A stretch of DNA of 18,136 nucleotides from an uncultured Actinomycetes bacterium (GCA_937927625.1 CALBSD010000111.1:1-18136); one strand, 5' to 3'; numbered from the stretch's first letter, positions 5,975-13,999 are shown. Program-made: numbers and translations. Notes: a model not told the origin generated them from the sequence alone.

Positions 5975-6870
5975 TGGGCCAGAAGATCAATCCATACGGC
6001 TTCCGTCTCGGAGTCACCACCGATTGGAAGAGCCGCTGGTTCTCCGAGCGTGAGTACAAGAACTATCTCACTGAGGATTGGAAGATCCGTGAGTACCTCA
6101 TGACCACACTCGAAGATGCAGCTGTTAGCCGTGTTGAAGTAGAGCGCACACGTGACAAGCTCCGCATCGACGTGCACACCGCACGTCCCGGAATTGTTAT
6201 CGGTCGTAAGGGTGCTAAGGCAGACGAGCTTCGCGCTGGTCTTGCACAGATCACCGGCAACAACCGTTTGCAGCTCAACATCGTTGAAATCAAGCAAGCA
6301 GAACTCGACGCTGCTCTCATCGCACAGGGCGTTGCTGACCAGTTGGTCAACCGCATCGCATTCCGTCGTGCAATGAAGCGCGCTGTGCAGAACGCACAGA
6401 AGTTCGGCGCACTTGGTATTCGCGTTCAGTGTTCCGGTCGTTTGGGTGGCGCAGAAATGAGCCGCACCGAGTGGTACCGCGAAGGTCGTGTGCCCTTGCA
6501 CACACTTCGTGCCGACATTGATTACGGTTTCCGCGAAGCACGCACCAGCTCTGGTCGTGTTGGCGTCAAGGTGTGGTTGTACAAGGGCGACATCGTTCCG
6601 TACAAGACCACAACACAAGACAAGATTTCTCGCGAAGCAGCAATGGCCGTTGGTGATACCTCTGGTTCCGTTGTTACAGAACAGCAGCAGTCACGCAAGG
6701 TTGTTTCTTCAGCCGGTCCTCGTGCCGCAGTTGAAGCACCAGAGGCTGAAATTGCTCCACTCGTGAAGCCTGCTGATCCTGAGTTCGAGCGTTTGCTTGA
6801 AGAGGAAGAGGCGATCGAGGCTCGCATCCAAGAGTCACACGAGACTCCAAAGTTACGTGGAGAGGACTAA
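5974..6870 (+). CDS. rpsC: 30S ribosomal protein S3 with acidic C-terminal extension
   Basis: The N-terminal part begins MGQKINPYGFRLGV. It is followed by a KH domain with the GRKG loop at residues 77-80 and the S3 C-terminal domain (GRLGGAEMSRTEWYREGRVPLHTL, then RTSSGRVGVKVWLYKG). S3 lines the mRNA entry channel on the 30S head and binds S10 and S14. The protein is 298 residues, against about 233 in E. coli. The last 75 or so residues form an extension ending in a Glu-rich stretch (EFERLLEEEEAIEARIQ) that should be helical. Its start is coupled to the rplV stop. rplP follows after 3 bases. Confidence 0.98.
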   Translation: MGQKINPYGFRLGVTTDWKSRWFSEREYKNYLTEDWKIREYLMTTLEDAAVSRVEVERTRDKLRIDVHTARPGIVIGRKGAKADELRAGLAQITGNNRLQLNIVEIKQAELDAALIAQGVADQLVNRIAFRRAMKRAVQNAQKFGALGIRVQCSGRLGGAEMSRTEWYREGRVPLHTLRADIDYGFREARTSSGRVGVKVWLYKGDIVPYKTTTQDKISREAAMAVGDTSGSVVTEQQQSRKVVSSAGPRAAVEAPEAEIAPLVKPADPEFERLLEEEEAIEARIQESHETPKLRGED

Positions 6871-6873
6871 CCC

Positions 6874-7290
6874 ATGTTGATGCCCCGTAAGGTCAAGCAC
6901 CGCAAGCAGCAGCGCGGTCGTATGACCGGAGTCTCTAAGGGTGGAAACGCACTCGCATTCGGCGAGTACGGAATCCAAGCTCTTGAGCCCGGCTGGATCA
7001 CTGCTCGTCAAATCGAAGCAGCACGTATTGCAATGACCCGTCACATTAAGCGTGGCGGCAAAGTGTGGATCAACGTGTTCCCCGACAAGCCTGTAACGAA
7101 GAAGCCTGCAGAAACCCGCATGGGTTCCGGCAAGGGCAACCCAGAATTCTGGGTAGCTGTTGTCAAGCCAGGGCGCATCCTCTTCGAACTTTCGTATCCA
7201 ACACCGGAGATTGCAAAGGCCGCTCTTGAGCGCGCCGTGCAGAAGCTCCCAATCAAGGCTCGCGTCATTAGCCGCGACGAGCCAATCTGA
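6874..7290 (+). CDS. rplP: 50S ribosomal protein L16
   Basis: The 138-residue protein has the L16 pattern: MLMPRKVKHRKQQRGR at the start, FGEYGIQALEPGWITARQIEAARIA, and the RMGSGKGNPEFWVAVVKPGRILFE block that contacts the A-site side of the peptidyl transferase centre. It is a late assembly protein needed for 50S activity. A GGAGAGGA lies just before the start, inside the last codons of rpsC. Length is normal. Confidence 0.98.
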   Translation: MLMPRKVKHRKQQRGRMTGVSKGGNALAFGEYGIQALEPGWITARQIEAARIAMTRHIKRGGKVWINVFPDKPVTKKPAETRMGSGKGNPEFWVAVVKPGRILFELSYPTPEIAKAALERAVQKLPIKARVISRDEPI

Positions 7291-7308
7291 TTCGAAGGGA
7301 CCTAAGTA

Positions 7309-7527
7309 ATGGCACGTTCAATCTCTGACCTCCGCGACATGGATCTCGCCGCCCTCGTGGCCGAGCTCCGTGCAAGCAAGCAGGAGGCCCTCAACCTGCG
7401 ATTCCGCAACGCAACCGGCCAGCTCGACAAGCATGACGAGCTTCGCAAGGTGCGTCGCCAGATCGCCCGCATCAACACCCTCATCCGTCAGCGCGAAATC
7501 GTTGCCGCTGAGGCAGCCGGGAAGTGA
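7309..7527 (+). CDS. rpmC: 50S ribosomal protein L29
   Basis: The 72-residue product is two long helices, as expected for L29. The family signature is seen as LRASKQEALNLRFRNATGQL followed by RKVRRQIARINTLIRQRE. L29 sits beside L23 at the tunnel exit. AAGGGA precedes the ATG by about 9 bases. The stop lies 8 bases before the preferred rpsQ ATG; an alternative rpsQ GTG would overlap it. Confidence 0.97.
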   Translation: MARSISDLRDMDLAALVAELRASKQEALNLRFRNATGQLDKHDELRKVRRQIARINTLIRQREIVAAEAAGK

Positions 7528-7535
7528 GTAGTCAC

Positions 7536-7808
7536 ATGGCAGAAGAAATCACCAACGAGCGCAACGCACGCAAGATCCGCGAAGGCTTGGTCGTCTCTAA
7601 CAAGATGAACCAGACCGCAGTGATCGCCGTCGTCGAGCGCGTCCGTCACGCGAAGTACGACAAGTTCGTTCTTCGTACCAAGAAGCTCTATGCACACGAC
7701 GCAGAAAACGATGTCAACATCGGCGACCGCGTTCGCGTAATGGAGATCCGTCCGATGTCAAAGCTCAAGCGCTGGCGCATCGTTGAAATCCTGGAGCGTG
7801 CAAAGTGA
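7536..7808 (+). CDS. rpsQ: 30S ribosomal protein S17
   Basis: From the ATG at 7536 the product is 90 residues, starting MAEEITNERNARKIREG and carrying the S17 OB-fold pattern (GLVVSNKMNQTAVIAVVERV, then GDRVRVMEIRPMSKLKRWRIVEI). S17 is a primary 16S rRNA binder of the 30S body. A GTG at 7524 in the same frame overlaps the rpmC stop as GTGA and would add four residues (MSSH). The ATG gives the more family-like N-terminus, but the coupling arrangement of the GTG makes it a real alternative. The TGA overlaps the GTG start of rplN. Confidence 0.95.
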   Translation: MAEEITNERNARKIREGLVVSNKMNQTAVIAVVERVRHAKYDKFVLRTKKLYAHDAENDVNIGDRVRVMEIRPMSKLKRWRIVEILERAK

Positions 7809-8173
7809 TCCAGCAAGAATCTCGCCTTCGCGTAGCCGACAACAGCGGCGCAAAAGAAGTACTCGTCATCAAGGTGCTCGGTGGTACACGCCGTCGTTAC
7901 GCATCAATCGGTGACGTCTTCATCGCAACAGTCAAGGATGCAATTCCTGGTGCTGCTGTGAAGAAGGGTGAAGTCGTTCGTTGCGTCGTCGTTCGCGTCA
8001 AGAAGGAAAAGCGTCGTCCAGACGGCAGCTACATCCGCTTCGACGAGAACGCAGCAGTTCTTATCAAGGAAGACCTCACGCCTCGCGGCACCCGCATCTT
8101 CGGACCAGTGGGACGCGAACTGCGTGACAAGAAGTTCATGCGAATTGTTTCGCTTGCACCGGAGGTGCTCTAA
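7805..8173 (+). CDS. rplN: 50S ribosomal protein L14
   Basis: The 122-residue length is exactly that of most bacterial L14 proteins. The motifs MIQQESRLRVADNSGAKEVL, GGTRRRYASIGDVF and the DENAAVLI...PRGTRIFGPV block are clear. L14 lies at the subunit interface and contacts 16S rRNA. The start codon is GTG, sharing four bases with the end of rpsQ (GTGA), so translation is probably coupled. No other start fits the family N-terminus. Confidence 0.98.
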   Translation: MIQQESRLRVADNSGAKEVLVIKVLGGTRRRYASIGDVFIATVKDAIPGAAVKKGEVVRCVVVRVKKEKRRPDGSYIRFDENAAVLIKEDLTPRGTRIFGPVGRELRDKKFMRIVSLAPEVL

Positions 8174-8176
8174 ACC

Positions 8177-8479
8177 ATGAAGTTCAAGAAGGGCGACACC
8201 GTCCAGATCATCGCAGGTAAAGAAGCCGGTTCCCAGGGCGAAATCATTCGCGTTTTGCCAAAGGAAAACAAGGTCGTGGTTGAAGGTCGCAACATTGCGA
8301 AGCGCCACACCAAGGCAACCAGCCAGAACCAAAAGGCCGACATCGTCGAGAAGCCAATGCCAATGGACGCATCCAACGTGATGCTCGTTGTCAAGGGCAA
8401 GCCAACTCGCGTCGGTTTCAAAGTCAACGCCGACGGCACCAAGGTGCGCGTCGCGAAGAAGACAGGAGAGGAAGTCTGA
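8177..8479 (+). CDS. rplX: 50S ribosomal protein L24
   Basis: The 100-residue protein begins with a KOW motif (MKFKKGDTVQIIAGKEAGSQGEI, residues about 3-30) and continues with VVVEGRNIAKRHTK, both typical of L24. L24 is one of the proteins that start 50S assembly. GGAGG at 8161-8165 lies 11 bases before the ATG, a long but usable spacing. The TGA overlaps the rplE ATG by one base. Confidence 0.98.
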   Translation: MKFKKGDTVQIIAGKEAGSQGEIIRVLPKENKVVVEGRNIAKRHTKATSQNQKADIVEKPMPMDASNVMLVVKGKPTRVGFKVNADGTKVRVAKKTGEEV

Positions 8480-9108
8480 TGGCAACCACCACAGCTCCAC
8501 GCCTCAAGGCTCGTTACGACGCCGAAGTGAAGCAGGCATTGCTTGCACAGCTCGGTCTCGAAAACGTGATGCAGGTCCCCAAGCTCGAAAAGATCGTGAT
8601 CAACATGGGTGTTGGCCGCGCAACACAGCAGCCTTCGCTGCTCGACAGCGCAGTTGCTGACCTCACAGCGATCTCTGGTCAGAAGCCAATCGTGACGAAG
8701 TCTCGTGACTCCATCGCCGGCTTCAAGCTCCGCGAGAACCAAGCAATTGGTTGCAAGGTCACACTTCGTGGCGACCGTATGTGGGAGTTCTTCGATCGTC
8801 TGTTGGCAATCGCCATCCCACGTATTCGTGACTTCCGTGGTCTCCCTGCATATTCATGGGACGGCCGTGGCAACTACACATTTGGTCTCTCTGAGCAGAC
8901 AGTGTTTCCAGAAATTGATTACGACAAGATCGACGTGCCTCAGGGTATGGACATCACCATCGTGACAACAGCAAGCAGCGACGCAGAAGGCCGTGCCCTT
9001 CTCGATGCATTCGGTTTTCCCTTCAAGCGTGGCAACGAGGGTGGATCCCCCGCACGCAAGAAGCCAAAGTCCCGTGGCCCAGTCCGCGGCGGCAAGAAGA
9101 AGAAGTAG
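8479..9108 (+). CDS. rplE: 50S ribosomal protein L5 with basic C-terminal tail
   Basis: The L5 core is complete: PKLEKIVINMGVG, then SGQKPIVTKSRDSIAGFKLRE, LRGDRMWEFFDRLL, and the GNYTFGLSEQTVFPEIDYD section. L5 binds 5S rRNA and contacts the P-site tRNA and S13. Length is 209 residues against about 180 in E. coli. The excess is a Lys/Arg/Gly-rich tail after FPFKRGN, ending in GGKKKK, which probably reaches into rRNA. The start overlaps the rplX stop and has a strong AGGAGAGGA site just upstream. Confidence 0.98.
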   Translation: MATTTAPRLKARYDAEVKQALLAQLGLENVMQVPKLEKIVINMGVGRATQQPSLLDSAVADLTAISGQKPIVTKSRDSIAGFKLRENQAIGCKVTLRGDRMWEFFDRLLAIAIPRIRDFRGLPAYSWDGRGNYTFGLSEQTVFPEIDYDKIDVPQGMDITIVTTASSDAEGRALLDAFGFPFKRGNEGGSPARKKPKSRGPVRGGKKKK

Positions 9109-9118
9109 GTAGAGGACA

Positions 9119-9304
9119 ATGGCAAAGAAGTCTCTCATTATCAAGGCAAACGCGAAGCCGAAGTTCAAGGTTCGCGCGTACACACGTTGCCGCAAGTGCG
9201 GTCGCGCTCGTTCGGTGTACCGCAAGTTCGGTTTGTGCCGTGTCTGTTTCCGTGAAATGGCTCACGCAGGTGAAATTCCTGGCGTGACCAAGGCGAGCTG
9301 GTGA
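9119..9304 (+). CDS. rpsZ: 30S ribosomal protein S14, zinc-binding type Z
   Basis: The 61-residue product is the short, zinc-containing form of S14. Two CxxC pairs, Cys24/Cys27 and Cys40/Cys43, hold the metal. The rest (FKVRAYTRCRKCGR, RKFGLCRVCFREMAHAGEIPG) matches the type-Z family common in Actinomycetota and Firmicutes. S14 completes the 30S head near S3 and S10. A GAGG lies about 5 bases before the start. Some actinobacteria also carry a zinc-free paralogue elsewhere, which cannot be judged here. Confidence 0.98.
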   Translation: MAKKSLIIKANAKPKFKVRAYTRCRKCGRARSVYRKFGLCRVCFREMAHAGEIPGVTKASW

Positions 9305-9314
9305 GGTACCAAAA

Positions 9315-9716
9315 ATGATGACCGATCCCATCGCAGACATGCTCACACGCATCCGCAACGCCAACGTCGCGTTGAAGGAAGTCGTCGTGATGCCATCGTC
9401 GAAGCAAAAAGTTGCTTTGGCTGAAATCCTGAAGAAGGAGGGCTACATTGCTGATTTCTCAGTCGCGCCTTCCACCAAGGGTCCAGGCAACCAACTGTCC
9501 GTTCAAATGAAGTACTCGAACGATCGTCACCGCACCATCAGCGGCTTGACACGTATCTCGACACCGGGTCTTCGTGTGTATCGCAACTCAAAGGAAGTCC
9601 CACGCGTGTTGGGCGGCCTCGGTGTTGCAGTTCTGTCCACCAGCCAAGGTCTTATGACCGACCGTGAAGCGCGTAAGCGCAAGGTCGGCGGCGAAGTCCT
9701 GTGCTTCGTGTGGTGA
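9315..9716 (+). CDS. rpsH: 30S ribosomal protein S8
   Basis: The 133-residue protein has the N-terminal MTDPIADMLTRIRNAN helix and the C-terminal GLGVAVLSTSQGLMTDREAR motif that define S8, a primary 16S rRNA binder in the 30S platform. Two adjacent ATG codons (9315 and 9318) could both serve as start; GAGG lies 8 and 11 bases upstream respectively. In E. coli S8 represses the spc operon by binding its mRNA near rplE; no copy of such a site was identified here. The stop is 25 bases before rplF. Confidence 0.98.
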   Translation: MMTDPIADMLTRIRNANVALKEVVVMPSSKQKVALAEILKKEGYIADFSVAPSTKGPGNQLSVQMKYSNDRHRTISGLTRISTPGLRVYRNSKEVPRVLGGLGVAVLSTSQGLMTDREARKRKVGGEVLCFVW

Positions 9717-9741
9717 CCCCGGGACGAAAGTAGGAAACGAA

Positions 9742-10281
9742 ATGTCACGTATCGGCAAAGCCCCCATCGCAATTCCATCAGGTGTTGACGTCACGATCTC
9801 TGGTCAGCACGTCACCGTGAAGGGTCCTAAGGGAACACTTTCACGCACTATTCCTGGTGAGATTGTTGTTCGCAAAGAAGAGTCCACTCTTCTTGTTGAG
9901 CGTCCAAACGACGAGCGTCAAAACCGCTCATTGCATGGCCTCTCACGCACACTCGTCAGCAACATGGTTATTGGTGTCACCGACGGTTTCACCAAGGAGC
10001 TTGAGATTGTTGGTGTTGGTTACCGCGCAGAAGCACAAGGTGCAAACCTTCGTCTCGCACTTGGTTTCTCACACCCAGTCAATGTTCCTGCACCAGACGG
10101 AATCACTTTCGAAATCCCCGTACAGACTCGCGTCATCGTGAAGGGAATCGACAAGGAACTCGTTGGTCAAGTAGCAGCAAACATTCGCAGCATCCGCAAG
10201 CCAGAGCCTTACAAGGGCAAGGGCGTGCGTTACGCAGGCGAGCGCATTCTCCGCAAGGCCGGCAAGACCGGCAAGAAGTGA
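9742..10281 (+). CDS. rplF: 50S ribosomal protein L6
   Basis: The 179-residue protein starts MSRIGKAPIAIPSGV, the normal L6 N-terminus, and has the paired domains ending in PEPYKGKGVRYAGE and RKAGKTGKK. L6 sits near the L7/L12 stalk base and the sarcin-ricin loop. The frame is open 26 codons upstream into rpsH, but that part is unlike L6 and overlaps another gene, so the ATG at 9742 behind TAGGAAA is used. Confidence 0.98.
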   Translation: MSRIGKAPIAIPSGVDVTISGQHVTVKGPKGTLSRTIPGEIVVRKEESTLLVERPNDERQNRSLHGLSRTLVSNMVIGVTDGFTKELEIVGVGYRAEAQGANLRLALGFSHPVNVPAPDGITFEIPVQTRVIVKGIDKELVGQVAANIRSIRKPEPYKGKGVRYAGERILRKAGKTGKK

Positions 10282-10302
10282 TTCGGTAGCAAAGGTTTCA
10301 CC

Positions 10303-10668
10303 ATGGCAAATATCGCAAGAATCCGTCGCGAATCGCGACTTCGCCGCCACCGTCGCGTGCGTAAGAAGATCCACGGCACAGCAGAACGTCCACGTCTTGC
10401 TGTCCACCGTACAAACAAGCATTTCAACATGCAGCTCATCAACGATGATCTCGGCCACACAATTGCCGCAGCATCTTCTGTTGAAACCAACATGCGTAGC
10501 ACCAGTGGTGCAACCGTGTCGGCAGCAACTGCAGTTGGTGCATTAATCGCACAGCGCGCTAAGGCAGCCGGCGTCTCCACGGTCGTGTTCGACCGCGGTG
10601 GCTTCGCCTACCACGGCCGCGTTGCCGCTGCGGCAGAAGCCGCCCGTGAAGCAGGACTGGAATTCTGA
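10303..10668 (+). CDS. rplR: 50S ribosomal protein L18
   Basis: The 121-residue product has a very basic N-terminus (RIRRESRLRRHRRVRKKIHG) followed by RPRLAVHRTNKHFNMQLINDD and the C-terminal VVFDRGGFAYHGRVAAAAEAAREAGL, all standard for L18. It binds 5S rRNA along with L5. AAAGG lies upstream of the ATG. The TGA overlaps the rpsE start by one base (TGATG). Confidence 0.98.
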   Translation: MANIARIRRESRLRRHRRVRKKIHGTAERPRLAVHRTNKHFNMQLINDDLGHTIAAASSVETNMRSTSGATVSAATAVGALIAQRAKAAGVSTVVFDRGGFAYHGRVAAAAEAAREAGLEF

Positions 10669-11255
10669 TGAGCAATTTCAATAACTCGTTCGCAAACGCG
10701 ACACCACCAGAGCCAGGTGCACTTCGTGAGTCGCGCGTTATTCACATCAACCGCGTTGCAAAGGTTGTGAAGGGTGGACGTCGTTTCTCTTTCACAGCAC
10801 TTGTTGTTGTTGGTGATGGCAATGGTCGTGTTGGTCTTGGTTACGGAAAGGCAAAGGAAGTTCCTTTGGCAATCCAAAAGGGCACCGAAGAAGCAAAGCG
10901 CAACTTGTTTGACGTTGCTCTCGCCGGTTCCACCGTTACTCACCCAATCCTCGGTATCTCCGGTGCAGGTCGCGTGCTCTTGAAGCCCGCATCTCCTGGT
11001 ACTGGTGTTATCGCCGGTGGTGCAGCTCGCATCATTCTTGAAGAAGCTGGCGTCCACGACGTATTGGCAAAGTCACTCGGTTCAGCAAATGCAATCAACG
11101 TTGCACGCGCCACCATCGAAGGTCTTCGTCAATTGCAACGTCCCGATGTTGTAGCAAAGCGTCGCGGCATTCCTGCTGAGTCATTTGTTCCAAAGGGAAT
11201 GCTCAAGGCGTACACCGACCGCCAGAAGGCAGTCGCAGCTGGAGAGGCTCATTAA
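10668..11255 (+). CDS. rpsE: 30S ribosomal protein S5
   Basis: The 195-residue protein carries the S5 double-stranded RNA binding fold (VIHINRVAKVVKGGRRFSF, then GDGNGRVGLGYGKAKEVPLA) and the C-terminal domain with LKPASPGTGVIAGGAARI. S5 lines the mRNA entry channel with S3 and S4 and affects accuracy. The N-terminal 23 residues are a short, Asn-rich variable extension. The start is coupled to rplR, with AGGA upstream. rpmD follows after 2 bases. Confidence 0.98.
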   Translation: MSNFNNSFANATPPEPGALRESRVIHINRVAKVVKGGRRFSFTALVVVGDGNGRVGLGYGKAKEVPLAIQKGTEEAKRNLFDVALAGSTVTHPILGISGAGRVLLKPASPGTGVIAGGAARIILEEAGVHDVLAKSLGSANAINVARATIEGLRQLQRPDVVAKRRGIPAESFVPKGMLKAYTDRQKAVAAGEAH

Positions 11256-11257
11256 TC

Positions 11258-11446
11258 ATGGCTGAGAAGACAATCACCGTCACGCTCAAGCGTTCAAAGA
11301 TCGGCTCGAAGCCAAAGACACGCGGAACACTTCGTGCACTTGGTCTCAGCAAGATTGGCGATACCAACACCGTTCCTGATCGTCCGGAAATCCGCGGCAT
11401 GATTGCTCGCGTTCCGCACTTGATTGAAGTACAGGAGAACAACTGA
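11258..11446 (+). CDS. rpmD: 50S ribosomal protein L30
   Basis: The 62-residue protein has the compact L30 fold signature (ITVTLKRSKIGSKPKTRGTL, then LGLSKIGDTNTVPDRPEIRGMI). It belongs to the bacterial short form. GGAGAGG lies about 9 bases before the ATG in the end of rpsE. The order rpsE-rpmD-rplO is the standard spc order. Confidence 0.97.
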   Translation: MAEKTITVTLKRSKIGSKPKTRGTLRALGLSKIGDTNTVPDRPEIRGMIARVPHLIEVQENN

Positions 11447-11448
11447 TC

Positions 11449-11940
11449 ATGCGCGTAGATGAACTCGCACCAGCACCAGGAAGTACCCATCGCGCAAAGC
11501 GCAAGGGTCGTGGTACCGGCGGCAAGGGCGGTAAGACCGCAGGCCGTGGTACGAAGGGTCAGCAGTCACGCGGACGTGGCAAGGTTGCACGTGGTTTCGA
11601 AGGTGGCCAGATGCCACTCAAGCAGCGTGTACCAAAGCTCAAGGGATTCAATAACCCATTCCGCGTTGAGTACTACGCCGTCAACCTTGATTCCCTCCAG
11701 GAATTGGGCATGGGCGAAGTCAACCCAGAAATCCTCGTGGACAAGGGTGTTGCACACAAGGGAACCCTCGTGAAGGTTCTTGGCCGCGGTGAAATTTCCG
11801 TTGCAGTCAAGGTCTCCGCACACGCAGTGTCAAAGAGCGCCGAGAAGGCAATCCTTGCTGCTGGTGGATCCGTGACCATCTTGCCATTGCCGCACAAGGT
11901 TCGTCCTCCGGCAAACGGCAACCAGTTCACCAACCGCTAA
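11449..11940 (+). CDS. rplO: 50S ribosomal protein L15
   Basis: The 163-residue product has the extended Gly/Lys/Arg-rich N-terminal arm of L15 (RAKRKGRGTGGKGGKTAGRG, GQQSRGRGKVARGFEGGQMPL) that threads into 23S rRNA. It ends in a globular domain with the usual KAILAAGGSVT motif near the C-terminus. L15 is a late 50S assembly protein. AGGAGA lies about 11 bases before the ATG. A 44-base gap, the longest since rplC, separates it from secY. Confidence 0.97.
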   Translation: MRVDELAPAPGSTHRAKRKGRGTGGKGGKTAGRGTKGQQSRGRGKVARGFEGGQMPLKQRVPKLKGFNNPFRVEYYAVNLDSLQELGMGEVNPEILVDKGVAHKGTLVKVLGRGEISVAVKVSAHAVSKSAEKAILAAGGSVTILPLPHKVRPPANGNQFTNR

Positions 11941-11984
11941 CCCGCGTCGCGCTGTACTAGCTCGACTGCGACAAGGAGTCACAC

Positions 11985-13304
11985 GTGTTCGCGAACTTGA
12001 AAAACATTTTCAAGGTAGAAGATCTGCGCAAGAAGGTGTTCTTCACCTTGTTGATGATCATGGTGTACCGATTCGGTACTGCATTGCGCGTTCCCGGCGT
12101 TGACTCTGGTGCAGTTGCACAGCTTCGCCAGGCTGCAAAGTCACAAGGCGCACTTGGTTTCCTCAACCTGTTCTCAGGTGGAGCGTTCGGATCCTTCTCG
12201 ATTTTTGCTCTCGGCATCATGCCGTACATCACCGCCAGCATCATCATGCAGGTTCTCAACGTTGTCATTCCTAAATTGCAGGAATGGCAAGAGATGGGTG
12301 CCGTCGGTCAGCGCAAGATCACACAGTGGACTCGCTACGTCGCAATTGCAATTGCATTGTTGCAGGGTTCCGGTTTGACATTCATATTTGGTCAAGGAAA
12401 GGGAAGCGCGTTCTTCGGTGCAGCCGCAAAAGCCCCTGATGTTGTGTTGCTGGATCCATTCATGCCACGTGCATTGTTGGTCATCCCAACTCTCGTTGCG
12501 GGTACCGCGTTCTTGATGTGGATTGGTGAACTGATCAGTCAGCGCGGAATTTCAAACGGTATGTCTGTATTGATTTTCGCTTCTGTTGTTTCTGGTTTGC
12601 CATACAACTACTACTCAATTCTGCAGAGCAAGAAGTTCATCGTCTTTGCAATTTTAGTAGCGGTTTCATTGGGCATTCTTGCTGCAGTTGTTCGTGTTGA
12701 ACTTGGACAGCGTCGTATCCCTGTGCAGTTTGCAAAACGTGTGGTTGGTCGTCGTATGACTGGTGGACAAAGCACGTACATTCCGTTGAAGGTCAACCAA
12801 GCTGGTGTTGTTCCCATCATCTTTGCGTCGTCGGTCTTGTTGCTTCCTGTTCTCGCATCCAACATGTTGGGCAGTGCAGAAGGTTGGCGCGGTTCTATTG
12901 CAAGCTTCGTGAATGACTACTTGGTGAACAGCCAGAACATGGTGTACATCACCGGCTTCTTCTTGCTCATCATTGCGTTTGCATACTTCTACAACTCGAT
13001 CGCATTTGATCCGATTCGTCAGGCCGATCAGTTGCGTCAACAGGGTGGTTTTATTCCTGGTATTCGTCCGGGACCACAGACCGAGCGCTACTTGGCTCGT
13101 GCGGTGAACCGCATCACGTTGCCGGGTGCTGTGTTTGTTGGTGCGATCGCGATTCTTCCGTACATCATTTTGTGGGTGGGTAACGTTAAGTCGTTCCCAT
13201 TTGCTGGTACCACCGTGCTGATCGCCGTTGGTGTTGCTCTTGAACTCATGCGTCAAATCGACAGCCAACTGATGCTGCGCAACTACGAGGGCTTCTTGAA
13301 GTGA
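11985..13304 (+). CDS. secY: Preprotein translocase subunit SecY
   Basis: The 439-residue membrane protein is the channel of the Sec system, working with SecE, SecG and SecA. The N-terminus (FKVEDLRKKVFFTLLMIMVYRFGT) and the segment GSFSIFALGIMPYITASIIMQ are SecY signatures. Ten membrane segments can be drawn through to the C-terminal LIAVGVALELMRQIDSQL. The cytoplasmic loop with QFAKRVVGRRMTGGQSTYIP is intact. The start is GTG, behind AAGGAG at 11973-11978 with a 6-base gap. The gap after rplO holds only a short inverted repeat (GTCGC 11946-11950, GCGAC 11968-11972). Confidence 0.98.
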   Translation: MFANLKNIFKVEDLRKKVFFTLLMIMVYRFGTALRVPGVDSGAVAQLRQAAKSQGALGFLNLFSGGAFGSFSIFALGIMPYITASIIMQVLNVVIPKLQEWQEMGAVGQRKITQWTRYVAIAIALLQGSGLTFIFGQGKGSAFFGAAAKAPDVVLLDPFMPRALLVIPTLVAGTAFLMWIGELISQRGISNGMSVLIFASVVSGLPYNYYSILQSKKFIVFAILVAVSLGILAAVVRVELGQRRIPVQFAKRVVGRRMTGGQSTYIPLKVNQAGVVPIIFASSVLLLPVLASNMLGSAEGWRGSIASFVNDYLVNSQNMVYITGFFLLIIAFAYFYNSIAFDPIRQADQLRQQGGFIPGIRPGPQTERYLARAVNRITLPGAVFVGAIAILPYIILWVGNVKSFPFAGTTVLIAVGVALELMRQIDSQLMLRNYEGFLK

Positions 13305-13342
13305 CTTTTCCTTCGGGAACGGGTTACTAGGTAATAAGTCAG

Positions 13343-13999
13343 ATGAATTCCGGAGCGCGCTTAGTTCTGTTGGGTCGCCAAGGTGCGGGCAAGGGCACAC
13401 AATGTGTGCGCCTATCCCGTCACTTTGTTGTTCCGCACATCTCCACCGGCGACATGCTTCGTGCAGCGGTTCGTGAGGGGACTGAACTCGGTCTCATGGC
13501 CAAGGCCGTTATCGACGCTGGCAACCTCGTCGGTGATGACATCATGATCGGCCTCGTCGAAGAGCGCATCCAGGCCGAGGATGCCCGAGAGCGTGGCTAC
13601 ATTCTCGACGGATTTCCTCGTACGGTCGCCCAGGCTGTCTCTCTGGACGCCATCACCCAGGCCAGCCCCCTGGACGTGGTGGTCGACCTGGTGGTCCCCC
13701 GTGAGCTCGTTCTTTCCCGTCTTTCAGCCCGCCGCGTCTGTCGCGATTGTGGCGCCAACTTCCAGGCCACCGGCTCTGAGCCCAGCCCCTGGACCTGCGA
13801 CAACTGTGGGGGAGACGTCGTTCAGCGTGACGATGACACCCCTGACGCCATCAACAAGCGTCTTGATCTGTACGAGACCCAGACCCAGCCCCTCATTGAT
13901 TTCTATGGGGAATCTGGCCGTCTCGCCCAAATCGACGGGGTAGGTAGCCCCGACGAAGTGTTTGCTCGCCTCACCAAGGCGGTCGAACAAAGGCTCTAA
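13343..13999 (+). CDS. adk: Adenylate kinase, long form with zinc LID
   Basis: The 218-residue enzyme interconverts ATP + AMP and 2 ADP. The P-loop is GRQGAGKGTQ (residues 11-20), the AMP site STGDMLR (34-40) and ILDGFPRT (87-94). The LID domain carries four cysteines, Cys133/Cys136 and Cys152/Cys155, the zinc-structured type. The gene follows secY after 38 bases, the usual spc-operon partner, but no map gene follows. Codon use shifts within it: from about 13,560 on, GCC, CCC, GTC and CTG dominate, unlike the GCA/CCA-rich r-protein genes. The Shine-Dalgarno is weak (AGGTAA). Confidence 0.97.
   Translation: MNSGARLVLLGRQGAGKGTQCVRLSRHFVVPHISTGDMLRAAVREGTELGLMAKAVIDAGNLVGDDIMIGLVEERIQAEDARERGYILDGFPRTVAQAVSLDAITQASPLDVVVDLVVPRELVLSRLSARRVCRDCGANFQATGSEPSPWTCDNCGGDVVQRDDDTPDAINKRLDLYETQTQPLIDFYGESGRLAQIDGVGSPDEVFARLTKAVEQRL

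Noticed and set aside
5815..6618. Minus-strand open frame of 267 codons
   Set aside because: Antisense to rplV and rpsC; composition reflects codon bias of the real genes, with no domain or ribosome site.
9664..9741. In-frame extension of L6 into rpsH
   Set aside because: It overlaps the last codons of rpsH and is not L6-like; MSRIGKAPI at 9742 is standard.
11946..11972. Inverted repeat GTCGC/GCGAC before secY
   Set aside because: Five pairs around a 17-base loop with no T-run; too weak to call a terminator or operator.
13305..13342. Small TTCC-TTCG-GGAA stem and TTAC/GTAA dyad between secY and adk
   Set aside because: Four-pair stems in a 38-base gap are expected by chance and no T-run follows.
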